This document shows, one piece after another, positions 23,572 to 29,771 of a stretch of DNA of 33,990 nucleotides. The notes below the pieces were generated by a model that worked only from the letters and a program-made list of their open reading frames with translations, had not been told where the DNA came from and ran no database searches. The DNA lies in the NCBI GenBank assembly GCA_025997935.1, contig BNVG01000005.1, forward strand, positions 1 to 33,990, in the 5' to 3' direction. This DNA is from Synergistales bacterium (GTDB taxonomy: Bacteria > Synergistota > Synergistia > Synergistales > Aminobacteriaceae). The translations under genes and the position numbers were made by a program. Within the stretch, counting starts at the first letter, position 1, and each line of letters opens with the position of its first letter.

Positions 23572-23904
23572 CTATTTCTTAAACAGGTCTGAATGCGTAC
23601 CGGTACGGACGAAAACAAGCAACCCGTTTTCGTATATCTGATATATCAATAAAAAATCCCCACCGATGTGACATTCCCGGTGACCTTGCCAATCTCCTCC
23701 AAGAGGATGATCCAGCCATTCAGCCCCAAGCGGGGCATCTGCGGAGATAAGCACCATCATCGCCTCTTTCAGGCGGTGCATATCGTATTTTCCCGAATCC
23801 GACAATCGGCTCCAATCCTTCAGAAAAAATCGCGAGTAGTTGGATGGGCGAGGCGGTGGAGTTCGCTTATCCCGCGCCGCTCTCGGGTTTTGTTTTGAGG
23901 TCAT
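23572..23904 (-). CDS. yafQ: YafQ-family mRNA interferase toxin
   Basis: 110 residues. The C-terminal half is diagnostic: LKEAMMVLISADAPLGAEWLDHPLGGDWQGHRECHIGGDFLLIYQI and VFVRTGTHSDLF, with the YafQ catalytic histidines and the C-terminal Phe region. An N-terminal basic extension (TSKQNPRAARDKRTPPPRPSNYSR) is longer than usual. The ATG overlaps the antitoxin stop (ATGA). It is a ribosome-dependent endoribonuclease of the RelE superfamily. Confidence 0.9.
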   Translation of the reverse strand: MTSKQNPRAARDKRTPPPRPSNYSRFFLKDWSRLSDSGKYDMHRLKEAMMVLISADAPLGAEWLDHPLGGDWQGHRECHIGGDFLLIYQIYENGLLVFVRTGTHSDLFKK

Positions 23905-24104
23905 GGCTTACTGACAAGCTCGAAACGGGCACTGTATTGTCGCGCCAATTCGTCCGCTTCTAACATTGCGGCAATGGTATCTTCGTTCGGCTCATGCTCT
24001 TCGATCTCTTCTACGTACCGGGCAACCATCCTTATCCCTTCGTCCGGCAGCTCACGGACGCGACGGATAAGTGTTTCTCTGCGGTCTAATGTCGCTGTGG
24101 TCAT
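23901..24104 (-). CDS. DinJ/RelB-like antitoxin of YafQ
   Basis: 67 residues: MTTATLDRRETLIRRVRELP, then a helical acidic stretch (ARYVEEIEEHEPNEDTIAAM) and LARQYSARFELVSKP. Small size, position directly before yafQ with an ATGA overlap, and a palindromic operator upstream mark it as the cognate antitoxin and autorepressor. The SD GGAGGATTGAAAGGAG is very strong. Confidence 0.8.
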   Translation of the reverse strand: MTTATLDRRETLIRRVRELPDEGIRMVARYVEEIEEHEPNEDTIAAMLEADELARQYSARFELVSKP

Positions 24105-24129
24105 AGTTTGTCACTCCTTTCAATCCTCC

Positions 24130-24147
24130 AGAATATAATTATATTCT
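24130..24147. promoter_or_regulatory. palindromic operator/promoter of the toxin-antitoxin array
   Basis: AGAATATAATTATATTCT is a perfect 18-bp palindrome that contains a TATAAT -10 sequence, 26 bp upstream of the YafQ antitoxin ATG. It touches the stop codon of the HTH/Abi-alpha gene. Binding by the antitoxin complex would directly occlude the promoter. No similar palindrome precedes the two downstream antitoxin genes, so all may depend on this promoter. Confidence 0.7.
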
Positions 24148-25289
24148 CATTTGTCCCCACAGGCTTCGAGAAAGCCTAATCCAAAAGCCGTGAAATGAAT
24201 ATAGCCGGGAGCGAGCCCTTTTTCGGTTTCTACCATTATCTCTGAATCATCCCGTCCCCAAGCGTCACCTGCGTCAAATTTTACGGAGCGAGTCCCAAGT
24301 TTTCCAAAACGAACACTGGGAATATCTATTTGTTCTGTCGTGTCAACAAGACGCAGGCGGATAAGGTTTTCGACGCTGAGTTCGATATCTTCAGCATTAG
24401 GGTCGAGCTCGGTTTTGTATTCCTCAAAATGGTTGTCATTTGGGGTTAGAGGAAAATAATAACGCTTGTTTGTATCAGTCAATTTTTTCAGGAGTCTCAA
24501 AGCGCGAACATCCAGCGGAGATAAATCTTTAATTATACTGATGTAGGCGCTAAGCACTTTGTTTTCTTTGAAATTTGGATCCATCGCATTGGCAAGAAGA
24601 TTTCCCCAAAGTTTCCGTAATTCCTCCCTGCCTTCAAAAGGTAACGCCCTTGCGGCCTCAAGCGCTAGCGATGGAGAAACAGGTCTTGGATTGGTAATCC
24701 CCCTCTTTAGCAAGTTTTCCTTCAAATAACTAAAAAACGAATTTATATTTTGCGGCATAGATTCGCCTAACTTTTCCGCGCTTGGAACTAAGAATTTGAA
24801 AAGGGCATACCCAGCAGCGCCCATTAATGGCGCACCACTAATGGCGCTTGCGCAGATCAAAGCGAAAGACGATAGATCATCCATTGTGAAGGAATTTGGC
24901 AATAAAATGCGAATTTTTTTCTCGCCCACTCCCAATTCTAAAACGGGAGGTGGAGAAGATTGCAGCTGTGGTGATAGCTGAGTTGGTTGTTGTAACATTA
25001 TCGTATTTCCCGAACCAGAAATAGCCATCAAGTTATTGTCCGCCGTGTTGTTGCCGTGTAGCTGTTCAGGTTTTTTATCAACAAACATATCTCCCTCACC
25101 GGTTAGGAGCCAATTTACGCCCACACCTGTAAATTCGCAAATAGGTATTACGGAATTAGCTGAGGGGATACGCCCTTCCTTAATCCATCCGGTTACTGTG
25201 CTGGGCTTAGTCGACAGATAACGCGCCAAATCAGCTTGATTTTTTCCAGAATAGTTTAACGCCTGTAAAATTCGTTCTCCGATCGCCAT
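24147..25289 (-). CDS. CI-type HTH repressor fused to an Abi-alpha (DUF4393-like) domain
   Basis: 380 residues. Residues 1-66 form a phage CI-type helix-turn-helix (GERILQALNYSGKNQADLARYL, PSTVTGWIKEGRIPSANSV, GVGVNWLLTGEG). A low-complexity Asn/Gln/Pro linker (75-115) follows. Residues 140-168 are hydrophobic and Gly/Ala-rich (SFALICASAISGAPLMGAAG). Residues 195-340 resemble DUF4393/Abi-alpha (LPFEGREELRKLWGNLLANAMDP, LSAYISIIKDLSPLDVRALRLL). Ordinary repressors carry an S24 peptidase or a short multimerisation domain here instead. It likely represses the divergent promoter at 25325-25353 and couples repression to an abortive response; this coupling is inference. SD GAGGGGG precedes the ATG. 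Confidence 0.72.
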   Translation of the reverse strand: MAIGERILQALNYSGKNQADLARYLSTKPSTVTGWIKEGRIPSANSVIPICEFTGVGVNWLLTGEGDMFVDKKPEQLHGNNTADNNLMAISGSGNTIMLQQPTQLSPQLQSSPPPVLELGVGEKKIRILLPNSFTMDDLSSFALICASAISGAPLMGAAGYALFKFLVPSAEKLGESMPQNINSFFSYLKENLLKRGITNPRPVSPSLALEAARALPFEGREELRKLWGNLLANAMDPNFKENKVLSAYISIIKDLSPLDVRALRLLKKLTDTNKRYYFPLTPNDNHFEEYKTELDPNAEDIELSVENLIRLRLVDTTEQIDIPSVRFGKLGTRSVKFDAGDAWGRDDSEIMVETEKGLAPGYIHFTAFGLGFLEACGDK

Positions 25290-25324
25290 TTTATATCCCC
25301 CTCTAAATATTCCGTAAAAAGGTA

Positions 25325-25353
25325 TTGACTTGTACCTAAATAGGTATTACAAT
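25325..25353 (+). promoter_or_regulatory. repressor-controlled early promoter with internal operator
   Basis: TTGACT (25325-25330), a 17-bp spacer and TACAAT (25348-25353). The spacer contains the dyad TACCTAAATAGGTA (25333-25346), with a further half-site GGTATT at 25321. It lies between the divergent HTH/Abi-alpha gene and the 25430 gene, so the HTH protein is the expected binder. Confidence 0.75.
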
Positions 25354-25429
25354 TTCACTAAACAAACACACAAGCAAATACATTCTAATGCTTGTCTGTC
25401 TGTAGGTCAAACTTTGTCTTTGAAAGGGT

Positions 25430-25669
25430 GTGGAGAAAATAGATAAATTTATGTACTTTGCGATTACCTTGAAAGCGTTACTCAAACTCACAGAGATAGG
25501 ATATGCCGCTTACGCTCTTTATTTGGGAGTCGTCGTATGTCCCGAACGGATATATTTACTTTTAAGTTTTAGTGCTATTGCGGCATATTACAGTTTTGGT
25601 TTTGCTTTTACTGTCAAATGGAGCCCAACCAATAGTCTAACTTCTCAAGTAGAAGGTGACTATAAATGA
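25430..25669 (+). CDS. small two-helix membrane protein
   Basis: 79 residues with GTG start; no family recognised. Two hydrophobic segments are seen: residues 8-36 (YFAITLKALLKLTEIGYAA) and 41-62 (YLLLSFSAIAAYYSFGFAF). The tail is polar (SPTNSLTSQVEGDYK). The SD (GAAAGGG) is very close to the GTG; a later in-frame ATG (25451) would remove seven residues. It is the first gene of the rightward early operon driven by the 25325 promoter and overlaps the next gene by 4 bp. Confidence 0.6.
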   Translation: MEKIDKFMYFAITLKALLKLTEIGYAAYALYLGVVVCPERIYLLLSFSAIAAYYSFGFAFTVKWSPTNSLTSQVEGDYK

Positions 25670-25887
25670 AGAACCCGAATCATGAATTGAAGATGGCTAT
25701 GCGGGCGCGGTTGAAGGAGAAGGGATTGACAGTCGAGGAATGGGCGCAGGTGAAGGGGATAGGCGAGGGCGTCGCATCGTCCATAGTCAGTCGATACGTC
25801 GGGAGAGCGCGGCGCCCTACGGGATGGAGAGCGAAAGAGATAATCGAGGGGCTTGAGGAATTGACGGGGATTAAGTTGTGCGGGTGA
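25666..25887 (+). CDS. small phage DNA-binding-like protein
   Basis: 73 residues. MKNPNHELKMAMRARLKEKG, then GLTVEEWAQVKGIGEGVASSIVSRYVGRARRPTGWRAKEIIEGLEELTGI: an HTH-like core with a conserved arginine-rich recognition segment, reminiscent of small regulators in Mu-like and other phages that lie just after the repressor. Overlap ATGA with the preceding gene. Possible Cro/Ner-type role opposite the HTH/Abi-alpha repressor. Confidence 0.65.
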   Translation: MKNPNHELKMAMRARLKEKGLTVEEWAQVKGIGEGVASSIVSRYVGRARRPTGWRAKEIIEGLEELTGIKLCG

Positions 25888-25976
25888 GCGAAGAGGAGAT
25901 TATAAGCTCCACTTTGGCGGAGATGGCGAAACAGCTCAAGGTGGCCTTCGCCGGGAGAAAGAGTTACAGAGAATGA
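25878..25976 (+). CDS. small ORF coupled to neighbours
   Basis: 32 codons from a GTG at 25878 (or 25884): VRVSEEEIISSTLAEMAKQL then KVAFAGRKSYRE. It overlaps the gene before by 10 bp and the next by 4 bp (ATGA). Amphipathic helical composition. No family recognised; the tight overlaps argue that it is translated. Confidence 0.5.
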   Translation: MRVSEEEIISSTLAEMAKQLKVAFAGRKSYRE

Positions 25977-26329
25977 GCGAGCGGCAAGGAAGGAGGGGGA
26001 GTGTTATAGCAAAAAAACGTATAGATCAAAAACACATAACAAATAAGCAACGTAAAGCCGCCTCCAATCTTTTTAGAGGGGCATGGGGAATAAGTTACGT
26101 TTCTGGCGAGGGTAGCTTGACGTTATATCCTCCGCAAGAAGGGGCGTTCGTCTTCCGCAACAAAGATGAGCTTGAGCAATTCATCGAAGCGCTCACTATA
26201 GAAGGCCGAGTCTGGTGTGGAGAGGCAGAATCGACCCCGGAGGAGGAAGTTTCTTCTTATGTCGACCTCTCCAGAGAGCTAACGCGAGTTCAGCTTCGGC
26301 GCGGCTCACTGTTCGGTAAACATAGATGA
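25973..26329 (+). CDS. unknown protein A1 (paralogue of the 29297 gene)
   Basis: 118 residues; no known family. After a basic N-terminus (RQGRRGSVIAKKRIDQKH) the conserved part is ISYVSGEGSLTLYPPQEGAF, VFRNKDELEQFIEAL, WCGEAESTPEEE and the end VQLRRGSLFGKHR. The same skeleton (L-T-x-F/Y-P; F-x-x-K-x-E-L-x-x-F-I-x-x-L; WC-x-A-x-ES-x-P-E) occurs in the 29297-29575 gene. In both, a second reading frame in the +1 register opens inside the last ~45-75 bp. Overlap with the preceding gene is ATGA. Confidence 0.6.
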   Translation: MSERQGRRGSVIAKKRIDQKHITNKQRKAASNLFRGAWGISYVSGEGSLTLYPPQEGAFVFRNKDELEQFIEALTIEGRVWCGEAESTPEEEVSSYVDLSRELTRVQLRRGSLFGKHR

Positions 26330-26687
26330 CGACGTAAAAGTTAGCTTCACGGACGAAAAATTTTGTTTCACTTTGGGTTCCGGAATCATCGACTATACCT
26401 CGTGCGAGGTGCTGGGATGTTCGGAGCGAGAGCTTCTGAACGGCCCCGCAGAGCGTGAGATAGAAGTCAGGATAGTAATCAGAGAGACAGATGAGGAGGT
26501 GGGGAAGTTGACGACTACGGATTTGAGTGAGGACGCGAAGTTGATCCAGTTGGTGGAGATTGGGCCGCATAAAACGCAAGTCAATGTCGTCTTTGGCAAT
26601 GACAAAAGTCTGAGTGATGTGCTTGAGGCGCTCAAGCTGAAAGAGTCCGCGTTTGAGGCGGCAAGGGCGGCATTTTACGGGGCGTGA
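26283..26687 (+). CDS. unknown protein B1, +1 frame extension of A1
   Basis: The frame opens after TAA 26280-26282 and has no ATG. It reads REFSFGAAHCSVNIDDDVKV, SFTDEKFCFTLGSG, an acidic middle EREIEVRIVIRETDEEVGKL and ends LKESAFEAARAAFYGA. The only start candidate is a TTG at 26373 (104 residues). The upstream part (26283-26372) is clearly conserved with the frame that overlaps the paralogue at 29502-29654. This suggests B1 is made by a +1 ribosomal frameshift from A1, giving a protein of about 240 residues, or that a frameshift mutation split one gene. Confidence 0.5.
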   Translation, partial: REFSFGAAHCSVNIDDDVKVSFTDEKFCFTLGSGIIDYTSCEVLGCSERELLNGPAEREIEVRIVIRETDEEVGKLTTTDLSEDAKLIQLVEIGPHKTQVNVVFGNDKSLSDVLEALKLKESAFEAARAAFYGA

Positions 26688-26774
26688 GAGGAAGGCTTGA
26701 ACGTAAAACTTGAAGATTAGGAACTGAAGGACAGAGCAATATTAAAACTTGACAATTGAATAGAGGGCAAAAAT

Positions 26775-27038
26775 ATGAGCGGAGATATGCAATTTATGTT
26801 AATAGGCTTTGTGAGCGGCATATTAGGGGCTTTTATGGGGATGATCGCTATGGGGGACGTGATGAAAGATATTGCCGAACTCAAGAGTCAAGTTGATTAT
26901 CTATCACTTCTTGTATTTGACCTAACATCTGCTTCACTTCGGAATTCAGGCAGTACCAGTATCCGGGAATGTCAACTTGATAGAGACCTTGGCGCTCACG
27001 AGAAAGGTCAAACGCAATCCGCACCAATATTTTCCTGA
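26775..27038 (+). CDS. small membrane-anchored protein
   Basis: 87 residues. Residues 6-28 are a transmembrane segment (QFMLIGFVSGILGAFMGMIA), followed by a short coiled-coil-like helix VMKDIAELKSQVDYLSLLV. Beyond residue 36 the frame runs antisense over the end of the SieB-like gene (26881-27432), so the true protein may have been fused to this tail by rearrangement. GAGGG precedes the ATG. The 26688-26774 gap holds a gene-tail repeat and nothing else. Confidence 0.45.
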   Translation: MSGDMQFMLIGFVSGILGAFMGMIAMGDVMKDIAELKSQVDYLSLLVFDLTSASLRNSGSTSIRECQLDRDLGAHEKGQTQSAPIFS

Positions 27039-27432
27039 GCCGCAGATTTGCAGCAGCGGGGTTATCTATAGAAAGCCATATTCGATCCATCCCAGGTTGG
27101 AGAAGTTGACCTATGATTGCCCGTTCTTCTTCCGGCAAGCCGTTTATTTCTCGGATCTTGATTAGCTTTTTTCTTGCTTGATATCTGGCGGCACGCCAAT
27201 TTTCCCAGGTTTTCCAGATAATACTGGCGCTGACGTATAGCCACAGAAAATTTATCCACGGGCGGTATTCCATGTAAAACGATTGCATCCCCATAACCTC
27301 CCTAAATTCAGGTAAATACACAAGCACTGAAAGGATTATAAAGCAAGGAATCAGAAAATCCATTGCCTGATTTAGAATTTTTTCGACGATCTGCTCGACG
27401 GTTCGTTTGATGATGTCAATCATGGCAATCAC
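26881..27432 (-). CDS. SieB-like superinfection-exclusion membrane protein
   Basis: 183 residues. Two hydrophobic segments (about 25-45, MDFLIPCFIILSVLVYLPEF; 60-75, WINFLWLYVSASIIW) are followed by a basic stretch and the cytoplasmic domain IREINGLPEEERAIIGQLLQ, then LRLRKILVRIAFDLSRER and DIPGYWYCLNSEVKQML. This topology and the 'L..EE..I...L....' core match SieB proteins of lambda and P22. The gene overlaps the repressor by 4 bp (ATGA), just as sieB belongs to the immunity region in lambdoid phages. SieB aborts infection by related phages. Confidence 0.65.
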   Translation of the reverse strand: MIAMIDIIKRTVEQIVEKILNQAMDFLIPCFIILSVLVYLPEFREVMGMQSFYMEYRPWINFLWLYVSASIIWKTWENWRAARYQARKKLIKIREINGLPEEERAIIGQLLQPGMDRIWLSIDNPAAANLRLRKILVRIAFDLSRERQGLYQVDIPGYWYCLNSEVKQMLGQIQEVIDNQLDS

Positions 27433-27875
27433 CGCCGCGCCGGGTCGTCCGATCGCCCGACAAGGTAGTCAATAGACACATCGAAGTGGTCGGCGAAGGC
27501 GGCAACCACAGGTAAATCCGGCATAGTTTCGCCTAACTCGTAGCCAGCATAATTTCTCGCGGATATGTCAAAAAGTTCGGCGAACTGCCAGATATCTACC
27601 CCTTGTTTAAGGCGGAGTTCTTTAAGCCTAATGGCAAATTGCGGATAGACAACCTCACCTCGCTTCTCGACATCTTCGGTTCGACCGCATAGGTAGTCGA
27701 GGGACACGTCGAAGTAGTCGGCGAGGGCAATGAGGGTTGTTAACGATGGATCAGAAGTGCCGGCTTCTAAATTCCTAAATTGCCGGTCGGTTATTTTAGC
27801 CACTGAAGCCAGAGTAGATTGAGTCATGTCATGTCTTTTTCTGATATCTCGTATACGGTCTTTAAACATTTTCAT
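27429..27875 (-). CDS. phage repressor with two tandem XRE HTH domains
   Basis: 148 residues. Two HTH domains are separated by a short linker: 4-66 (FKDRIRDIRKRHDMTQSTLASVAKITDRQFRNLEAG, DYFDVSLDYLCGR) and 78-145 (FAIRLKELRLKQGVDIWQFAELF, DHFDVSIDYLVGR). The second lacks a canonical Q at the turn. The double domain may let one chain bind two half-sites. It lies divergently from the Cro-like gene at 27971, with two operators between them. It is the likely lysogeny repressor of the element and is coupled to the SieB-like gene. Confidence 0.85.
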   Translation of the reverse strand: MKMFKDRIRDIRKRHDMTQSTLASVAKITDRQFRNLEAGTSDPSLTTLIALADYFDVSLDYLCGRTEDVEKRGEVVYPQFAIRLKELRLKQGVDIWQFAELFDISARNYAGYELGETMPDLPVVAAFADHFDVSIDYLVGRSDDPARR

Positions 27876-27892
27876 TCACTCCATAAAAATAC

Positions 27893-27946
27893 TTGACAGG
27901 AAATTAATTTCCTATTATTATTCATTTTATAGGAAATATGTTTCCT
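27893..27946 (+). promoter_or_regulatory. lysogeny-switch promoter with two operators
   Basis: Near-perfect promoter TTGACA (27893-27898), 17-bp spacer, TATTAT (27916-27921). Operator 1, AGGAAATTAATTTCCT (27898-27913), is a perfect palindrome filling the spacer. Operator 2, AGGAAATATGTTTCCT (27931-27946), lies across the start of transcription. Both share AGGAAA...TTTCCT arms, so one repressor binds both sites 33 bp apart (about three helical turns). Confidence 0.85.
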
Positions 27947-27970
27947 AAATCTAAAGGAGGACGGTGGTAA

Positions 27971-28168
27971 ATGAACCAAGAGCTTGTTGCAACACGCAAG
28001 TCTTGCAAACTAACGCAGGAGGAAGTCGCAATAGAAGCAAAAATTAGCACAAGACATTACCGCAACATCGAAGCCGGGACATGTAAACCTAACGTGGAGA
28101 CGGCCATCTCCATCGCCAAGATTCTCGGTAGCACCGTCGAAACACTTTTTGCAAATAAACGCATATAA
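27971..28168 (+). CDS. Cro-like XRE HTH protein
   Basis: 65 residues, a single HTH: MNQELVATRKSCKLTQEEVA, ISTRHYRNIEAGTCKPNVET, GSTVETLFANKRI. First gene of the rightward lytic/early operon and divergent to the double-HTH repressor, so a Cro role is likely. SD AAAGGAGG lies 10 nt upstream. Confidence 0.82.
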   Translation: MNQELVATRKSCKLTQEEVAIEAKISTRHYRNIEAGTCKPNVETAISIAKILGSTVETLFANKRI

Positions 28169-28189
28169 ATTTTACCAAAGGAGCGATAT

Positions 28190-28411
28190 ATGGTCGAACT
28201 CAAAATACGAAAAGAACGTTTAAGCAGAGGCTGGACGCTTGAATATGTGGGACAACGGATTGGTATCAGCAACCAAGCCGTATCCCAAATTGAAACCGGC
28301 AAGCAGAACCCCTCTTATGACGTTCTTATCAAACTCTTGACGCTATTCGACGTGGAGCACAAAAACATCTCTCAACTGTTCGCACCAATTGAGAACGCAG
28401 ATAAATTGTAA
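28190..28411 (+). CDS. XRE-family HTH regulator
   Basis: 73 residues: MVELKIRKERLSRGWTLEYV, ISNQAVSQIETGKQNPSYDV and VEHKNISQLFAPIENADKL. Standard XRE helix-turn-helix. SD AAAGGAG. It follows the Cro-like gene by 21 bp. Together with the repressors at 24147 and 27429 it makes four HTH proteins in 4 kb. Confidence 0.8.
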   Translation: MVELKIRKERLSRGWTLEYVGQRIGISNQAVSQIETGKQNPSYDVLIKLLTLFDVEHKNISQLFAPIENADKL

Positions 28412-28442
28412 CACAGGCGAAAGCCACGGAAGGAGCAGAACA

Positions 28443-28985
28443 ATGACACAGATGACACTGAACTTCGAGGACATGCCGGAACGAAAGGCAAAAACCATTG
28501 AACAGCAGACAGGATGGAAGAGAACTTATCCTAAGATGTTGACGCAGGATATAGATTTGCTGCTCAAGGTCACGGAGTATGACTACGACCTTAGCGATCA
28601 TGATTTCGTGTTCTACGCGATTTCAAGAGGCTACATGAACGGTGCGGGTATGCCGGAGACGTTCGACCCTGACTATCAGTATCAGACGACGCCGCATTGC
28701 AATGGAGACGTCAGGCATCAGTCAAAAAAACCTTTCAACGGAGACATTGGCCAGTTGCGCCGATGGGTGCGCGAGCCCGGACGCGGCTTTGAGGAATTTT
28801 GGGCCAGCCCCGACCTTCGCCTGACCATAACGGGAGCCGCCATATCCGACGAAGACCGTCGTATCTCATGGAAGAACATCCAAATCACCAGAGGGCGGCT
28901 TCAGGATTGTTGGGAAATCTATTGCGCGTGTGAGAAAAAATCCGTCGTCGAAAATGGCGGGGCCGTGAAAGCAAAAGCGGCTTGA
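28443..28985 (+). CDS. hypothetical phage early protein
   Basis: 180 residues; the ATG at 28443 is chosen for its AAGGAG SD. No family recognised. N-terminal MTQMTLNFEDMPERKAKTIE and a Trp/Tyr/Asp-rich middle (TEYDYDLSDHDFVFYAISRG, YMNGAGMPETFDPDY) look like a globular protein. The C-terminal part ends ENGGAVKAKAA. Its stop codon is immediately followed by a gene-tail repeat (28984-29020). Confidence 0.6.
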   Translation: MTQMTLNFEDMPERKAKTIEQQTGWKRTYPKMLTQDIDLLLKVTEYDYDLSDHDFVFYAISRGYMNGAGMPETFDPDYQYQTTPHCNGDVRHQSKKPFNGDIGQLRRWVREPGRGFEEFWASPDLRLTITGAAISDEDRRISWKNIQITRGRLQDCWEIYCACEKKSVVENGGAVKAKAA

Positions 28986-29020
28986 GGCGGCAGGGACGGC
29001 ACTTTATGGGGCGTGAAATT
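28984..29020 (+). repeat. B-tail repeat, copy 2
   Basis: GAGGCGGCAGGGACGGCAC then TTTATGGGGCGTGA corresponds to the last 33 bp of the B1 gene (26655-26687, encoding EAARAAFYGA). A more diverged third copy lies near 29256-29286 (AAGGGTGGCGATTTATGGGACGTGA). Each copy stands directly before a ribosome-binding site and a new gene start. Confidence 0.65.
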
Positions 29021-29037
29021 AAGGAGGACAGCATCTG

Positions 29038-29187
29038 ATGAATCAACCACTTAACCAAGTTTACGTTCTAACAGGCGAAGCCGCAGAGCTTTATGTCTGG
29101 TTTCAAATCGCCGTAAGTATCGTGACTCTCCCGTTTGTTGTGTTTTTTCTTTATAAATTATTCAAAAATATTTTCAAAAATTTATAG
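29038..29187 (+). CDS. 49-residue single-span membrane protein
   Basis: Reads MNQPLNQVYVLTGEAAELYV, then a membrane segment WFQIAVSIVTLPFVVFFLY, and a basic tail KLFKNIFKNL. AAGGAGG lies 10 nt before the ATG. The layout (small N-out, C-in membrane peptide) fits many phage moron or holin-like accessory peptides. It occupies the same place relative to the A-type gene as other small ORFs in this operon. No family recognised. Confidence 0.6.
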   Translation: MNQPLNQVYVLTGEAAELYVWFQIAVSIVTLPFVVFFLYKLFKNIFKNL

Positions 29188-29296
29188 GGCAAGCGAGAGT
29201 TAGATTTTTTTGCCCTCGGTTAAGATTTTGACTCCTAATGGAGGTATAGCACGGAGCAAGGGTGGCGATTTATGGGACGTGAAGGGAGGTTATGAA

Positions 29297-29575
29297 GTGG
29301 CGGACAAAAACAAATATTTATACGCACTCCTTTTTGACAGTGACAAGAAGCGACTGACGATATTCCCGATGCGCGGGAGAAACATCATCTTCAACGATAA
29401 GGCTGAGTTGGATTCGTTTATTGATCTGCTGGTCGGTCAAAGCCAATCATGGTGTCAAGCTCAAGAGTCTGACCCGGAAGTAGCTTTCTTCTTGGATTTA
29501 GGGTTCGCCAGTGGGCAAAAACGGTCTTCGCTTCGGAAGGGCTTACTTTCCGGTAAGCGTAAACGACAAAGGTAA
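29297..29575 (+). CDS. unknown protein A2 (paralogue of A1)
   Basis: 92 residues from a GTG that follows GGGAGG by 7 nt; a TTG start 87 bp upstream has no SD and would translate a gene-tail repeat. Core: YLYALLFDSDKKRLTIFPMR, FNDKAELDSFIDLL, WCQAQESDPEVAFFLDLGFA, end SLRKGLLSGKRKRQR. Conserved with A1 in every block although overall identity is low. Function unknown. Confidence 0.6.
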   Translation: MADKNKYLYALLFDSDKKRLTIFPMRGRNIIFNDKAELDSFIDLLVGQSQSWCQAQESDPEVAFFLDLGFASGQKRSSLRKGLLSGKRKRQR

Positions 29576-29654
29576 TCTTGCGTTTGGGATCGAAAAACTT
29601 TGTCTTTATTTGAGGCTTAGGGATAGTCACAAAACCCACACTCCTTTGCGTTGA
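29502..29654 (+). pseudogene. protein B2 fragment, +1 frame of A2
   Basis: The frame opens after TAG 29499-29501, in the same +1 register as B1 relative to A1. From a GTG at 29511 it reads GKNGLRFGRAYFPVSVNDKG, NLAFGIEKLCLYL and stops after 47 codons. The segment RFG.A...VSV.D....F..EK.C..L aligns with B1. The rest of B is missing, so this copy is truncated before the hammerhead region. Confidence 0.5.
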
Positions 29655-29690
29655 GAAACGGAAGATTTATGCCGCAACATCGACAGTATA

Positions 29691-29769
29691 GCAGAATAAC
29701 AAACCGAAACGCCCTCTGGGGGCGTCCACCCGTGAGGCGGGTGCTGACGAGGTCGAGGACGGAGTCTGT
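29691..29769 (+). ncRNA. type II hammerhead ribozyme
   Basis: All invariant parts are present in the permuted type II order. GAA (29706-29708) precedes A15.1, which opens stem III ACGCCC / GGGCGT (29709-29714 with 29720-29725, loop TCTGG). The cleavage triplet G-U-C ends at C29726. Stem I CACCCG / CGGGTG (29727-29732 with 29738-29743, loop TGAGG) is followed by CUGACGA (29744-29750). Stem II closes with ACC / GGT (29703-29705 with 29751-29753) and, after an internal loop, GCAGA / TCTGT (29691-29695 with 29765-29769). Predicted self-cleavage is 3' of C29726, about 150 nt upstream of the PAPS-reductase-like start. The short inner stem II is its only weak point. Confidence 0.85.
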
Positions 29770-29771
29770 AA

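Noticed and set aside
24113..24135. TTTCAATCC near the YafQ antitoxin start looks like the handle of a type I-C CRISPR repeat
   Set aside because: Only nine bases match; it is the reverse complement of the SD region, and no hairpin or GTCG end is present.
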